Positions 5,620 through 7,346 of a stretch of DNA of 7,346 nt are shown here, in pieces. The notes under the pieces are model-generated. The model saw only the letters and a program-made list of their open reading frames with translations, was not told the origin of the DNA and searched no databases. The stretch spans positions 1 to 7,346 of the forward strand of contig NZ_DFUE01000066.1 of NCBI RefSeq assembly GCF_002379585.1, in the 5' to 3' direction. Within the stretch, counting starts at the first letter, position 1. Each line of letters starts with the position of its first letter. The DNA is from Pseudomonas sp. UBA4194 (GTDB lineage Bacteria; Pseudomonadota; Gammaproteobacteria; Pseudomonadales; Pseudomonadaceae). Both the position numbers and the translations under genes were made by a program.

Positions 5620-5708
5620 GCTCGGCAAAATGCCTGCATCTTGCCGAGCATCGGTGCGCGCTGGATGAATCCATGCGCTATCCCGACCCTGCCCCCGTGC
5701 CGGGGTCG
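5620..5708 (+). promoter_or_regulatory. Structured leader of ybiT: three consecutive hairpins
   Basis: Three inverted repeats follow one another 36-124 nt upstream of the ybiT start. The first (5620-5649) has 9-bp arms GCTCGGCAA/TTGCCGAGC and, after one A-C mismatch, an inner ATGC/GCAT. The second (5658-5678) pairs GCGC+TGGAT with ATCCA+GCGC, with one bulged T. The third (5684-5708) can pair CGACCC/GGGTCG or, exclusively, CCCCG/CGGGG. None has a T-run, so they are not ordinary terminators. Cis-regulatory RNA is an inference. Confidence 0.4.
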
Positions 5709-5743
5709 CCCACCGCGCACCCAAGCTATAGATAGGTAAGCAA

Positions 5744-7330
5744 TTGATCTCCACAGCTAACATCACCATGCAGTTCGGCGCCAAGCCGCTGTTCGAGAAC
5801 GTCTCGGTCAAATTCGGCGCCGGCAACCGTTATGGTTTGATCGGTGCCAACGGTTGCGGCAAGTCGACCTTCATGAAAATCCTCGGCGGCGACCTTGACC
5901 CGTCGGGCGGCCAGGTCATGCTCGAGCCGAACGTGCGCCTGGGTAAACTGCGCCAGGATCAGTTCGCCTACGAAGAATTCACCGTGATCGATACCGTGAT
6001 CATGGGCCATGAGGAGCTGTGGAAGGTCAAGGCCGAGCGCGATCGCATCTATTCGCTGCCGGAAATGACCGAAGAAGACGGCATGGCCGTGGCCGAGCTG
6101 GAAACCGAATTCGCCGAGATGGACGGCTACACCGCCGAATCCCGCGCAGGCGAGCTGCTGCTGGGCCTGGGCATTCCCCTGGAGCAGCATTTCGGCCCGA
6201 TGAGCGAAGTGTCTCCTGGCTGGAAACTGCGCGTGCTGCTGGCTCAGGCGCTGTTCTCGGACCCAGAAGTGCTGTTGCTCGACGAACCGACCAACCACCT
6301 GGACATCAACACGATTCGCTGGCTGGAAAACATCCTGACCCAGCGCTCCAGCCTGATGATCATCATTTCTCACGACCGTCACTTCCTGAACAGCGTGTGC
6401 ACTCACATGGCTGACCTGGACTACGGCGAGCTGCGCCTGTTCCCCGGCAACTACGACGAATACATGACCGTGGCGACCCAGTCCCGCGAGCAACTGCTGT
6501 CGGACAACGCCAAGAAGAAAGCACAGATTTCCGAACTGCAGTCGTTCGTCAGCCGCTTCTCGGCCAACGCCTCGAAGGCCAAGCAGGCCACCTCCCGTGC
6601 CAAGGCCATCGACAAGATCCAGCTGGCCGAGGTCAAGCCGTCGAGCCGCGTGAGCCCGTTCATTCGTTTCGAGCAAACCAAGAAGCTGCACCGCCAGGCG
6701 GTCATCGTCGAGGGCATGGCCAAAGGTTTCGACGGCAAGCCGTTGTTCAAGAACTTCAGTTTCCAGGTCGAAGCCGGCGAGCGCGTGGCGATCATTGGCC
6801 CGAACGGTATCGGCAAGACCACCCTGCTGCGCACCCTGGTCAATGAACTGACCCCGGACGCCGGCAGCATCAAGTGGACCGACGCCGCGGAGCTGGGCTA
6901 CTACGCCCAGGATCACGCCCACGATTTCGAAGACGACGTGACCCTGTTCGACTGGATGGGCCAGTGGACCCAGGGCGAGCAGATGATCCGTGGCACCTTG
7001 GGCCGCATGCTGTTCTCCAACGACGAGATCCAGAAGTCGGTGAAGGTGATCTCCGGTGGTGAGCAGGGTCGCATGCTGTTCGGCAAGCTGATCCTGCAAA
7101 AGCCCAACGTGCTGATCATGGACGAACCGACCAACCACCTGGACATGGAATCGATCGAGGCGCTGAACCTGGCGCTGGAGAACTATCCGGGCACGCTGAT
7201 CTTCGTCAGCCACGACCGTGAGTTCGTGTCGTCGCTGGCCACTCGCATCATCGAGTTGAGCGCCAGTGGCGTGGTGGATTTCAGCGGTACTTACGATGAT
7301 TATCTGCGCAGCCAGGGTGTGGTGATCTAG
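5744..7330 (+). CDS. ybiT: ABC-F ATPase YbiT (ribosome-associated)
   Basis: The 528-residue protein matches E. coli YbiT nearly end to end. ABC-F proteins are soluble ATPases without membrane domains that bind the ribosomal E site and act on stalled or idle ribosomes. Nucleotide-binding domain 1 has Walker A at 34-41 (GANGCGKS), an arm insertion at about 85-130, a degenerate signature Ser-Pro-Gly-Trp (157-160), Walker B with Asp180-Glu181 and switch His210. The charged linker that reaches the P-site tRNA spans about 240-310. Domain 2 has Walker A at 352-359, a standard Ser-Gly-Gly-Glu signature (437-440), Asp460-Glu461 and His490. Both catalytic glutamates are present, so it should be active. 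The start is TTG at 5744, preceded by AGG with a 7-nt gap; the MISTANITMQFG start matches the family. The client message is not known from sequence. Confidence 0.96.
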   Translation: MISTANITMQFGAKPLFENVSVKFGAGNRYGLIGANGCGKSTFMKILGGDLDPSGGQVMLEPNVRLGKLRQDQFAYEEFTVIDTVIMGHEELWKVKAERDRIYSLPEMTEEDGMAVAELETEFAEMDGYTAESRAGELLLGLGIPLEQHFGPMSEVSPGWKLRVLLAQALFSDPEVLLLDEPTNHLDINTIRWLENILTQRSSLMIIISHDRHFLNSVCTHMADLDYGELRLFPGNYDEYMTVATQSREQLLSDNAKKKAQISELQSFVSRFSANASKAKQATSRAKAIDKIQLAEVKPSSRVSPFIRFEQTKKLHRQAVIVEGMAKGFDGKPLFKNFSFQVEAGERVAIIGPNGIGKTTLLRTLVNELTPDAGSIKWTDAAELGYYAQDHAHDFEDDVTLFDWMGQWTQGEQMIRGTLGRMLFSNDEIQKSVKVISGGEQGRMLFGKLILQKPNVLIMDEPTNHLDMESIEALNLALENYPGTLIFVSHDREFVSSLATRIIELSASGVVDFSGTYDDYLRSQGVVI

Positions 7331-7346
7331 TTCGGGACCGGGGTGA

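Larger units (their letters stand above)
5462..5743. other. Gene-free stretch before ybiT
   Basis: No credible gene is present. An open frame from the GTG at 5475 to 5735 has no ribosome-binding site, poor composition and runs through hairpins. The left part holds a G-rich run (5466-5494) and a REP-like hairpin. The right part is the structured leader of ybiT. A possible extended -10 (TGC-GACAAT, 5568-5576) sits just before that leader, but no good -35 lies at the right distance. Confidence 0.6.

Noticed and set aside
5620..5649. Long hairpin as terminator of the DUF6388 transcript
   Set aside because: No T-run follows on either strand, and a better-placed hairpin with T residues lies at 5433-5461.
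5475..5735. 86-codon plus-strand frame before ybiT
   Set aside because: GTG start with no ribosome-binding site, no recognisable protein pattern, and it reads through the REP-like hairpin and structured leader.
5726..7213. 495-codon open frame antisense to ybiT
   Set aside because: The plus strand encodes an unmistakable full-length YbiT; the antisense frame is a compositional shadow with no domain.

Overview
The window looks like chromosomal DNA of a Pseudomonas species, probably of the fluorescens/putida type. It is GC-rich with strongly GC-ending codons. It carries a DUF1652 protein and a DUF6388 protein, two families I know mainly from Pseudomonas, and a YbiT-type ABC-F ATPase closely resembling the gammaproteobacterial form. 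No tRNA, rRNA, CRISPR array, integrase or insertion sequence is visible.

Layout, left to right. (1) 35-421, minus: a RidA/YjgF-family protein with a LysR-box-like inverted repeat upstream. (2) 641-898, minus: a DUF1652 protein closed by a very strong intrinsic terminator (595-625). (3) 899-1327: a long divergent intergenic region that becomes AT-rich before the next gene. (4) 1328-4018, plus: a classical type Va autotransporter with signal peptide, Gly/Asp-rich beta-helix-like passenger, proline-repeat linker and C-terminal 12-strand-type barrel. (5) 4022-4910, minus: three small genes (acidic disordered protein, lipoprotein, two-helix membrane protein); the last ends 3 bp from the autotransporter stop. 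(6) 5080-5412, plus: DUF6388 protein with a terminator. (7) 5457-5743: a gene-free stretch with a REP-like hairpin and then three consecutive hairpins directly before (8) 5744-7330, plus: ybiT, a translation-associated ABC-F ATPase with a TTG start.

The genes do not form a single pathway. The likely functional units are the free-standing autotransporter, the minus-strand pair of small membrane protein and lipoprotein (48 bp apart, possibly co-transcribed), and ybiT with its own structured leader. I see no convincing new multi-gene system. The best leads are the ybiT leader (three tandem hairpins and a 24-codon upstream ORF ending 4 nt before ybiT), the autotransporter passenger whose roughly 20-residue repeats carry RTX-like Gly-Asp motifs, and the near-identical 15-bp proline repeats in its linker.
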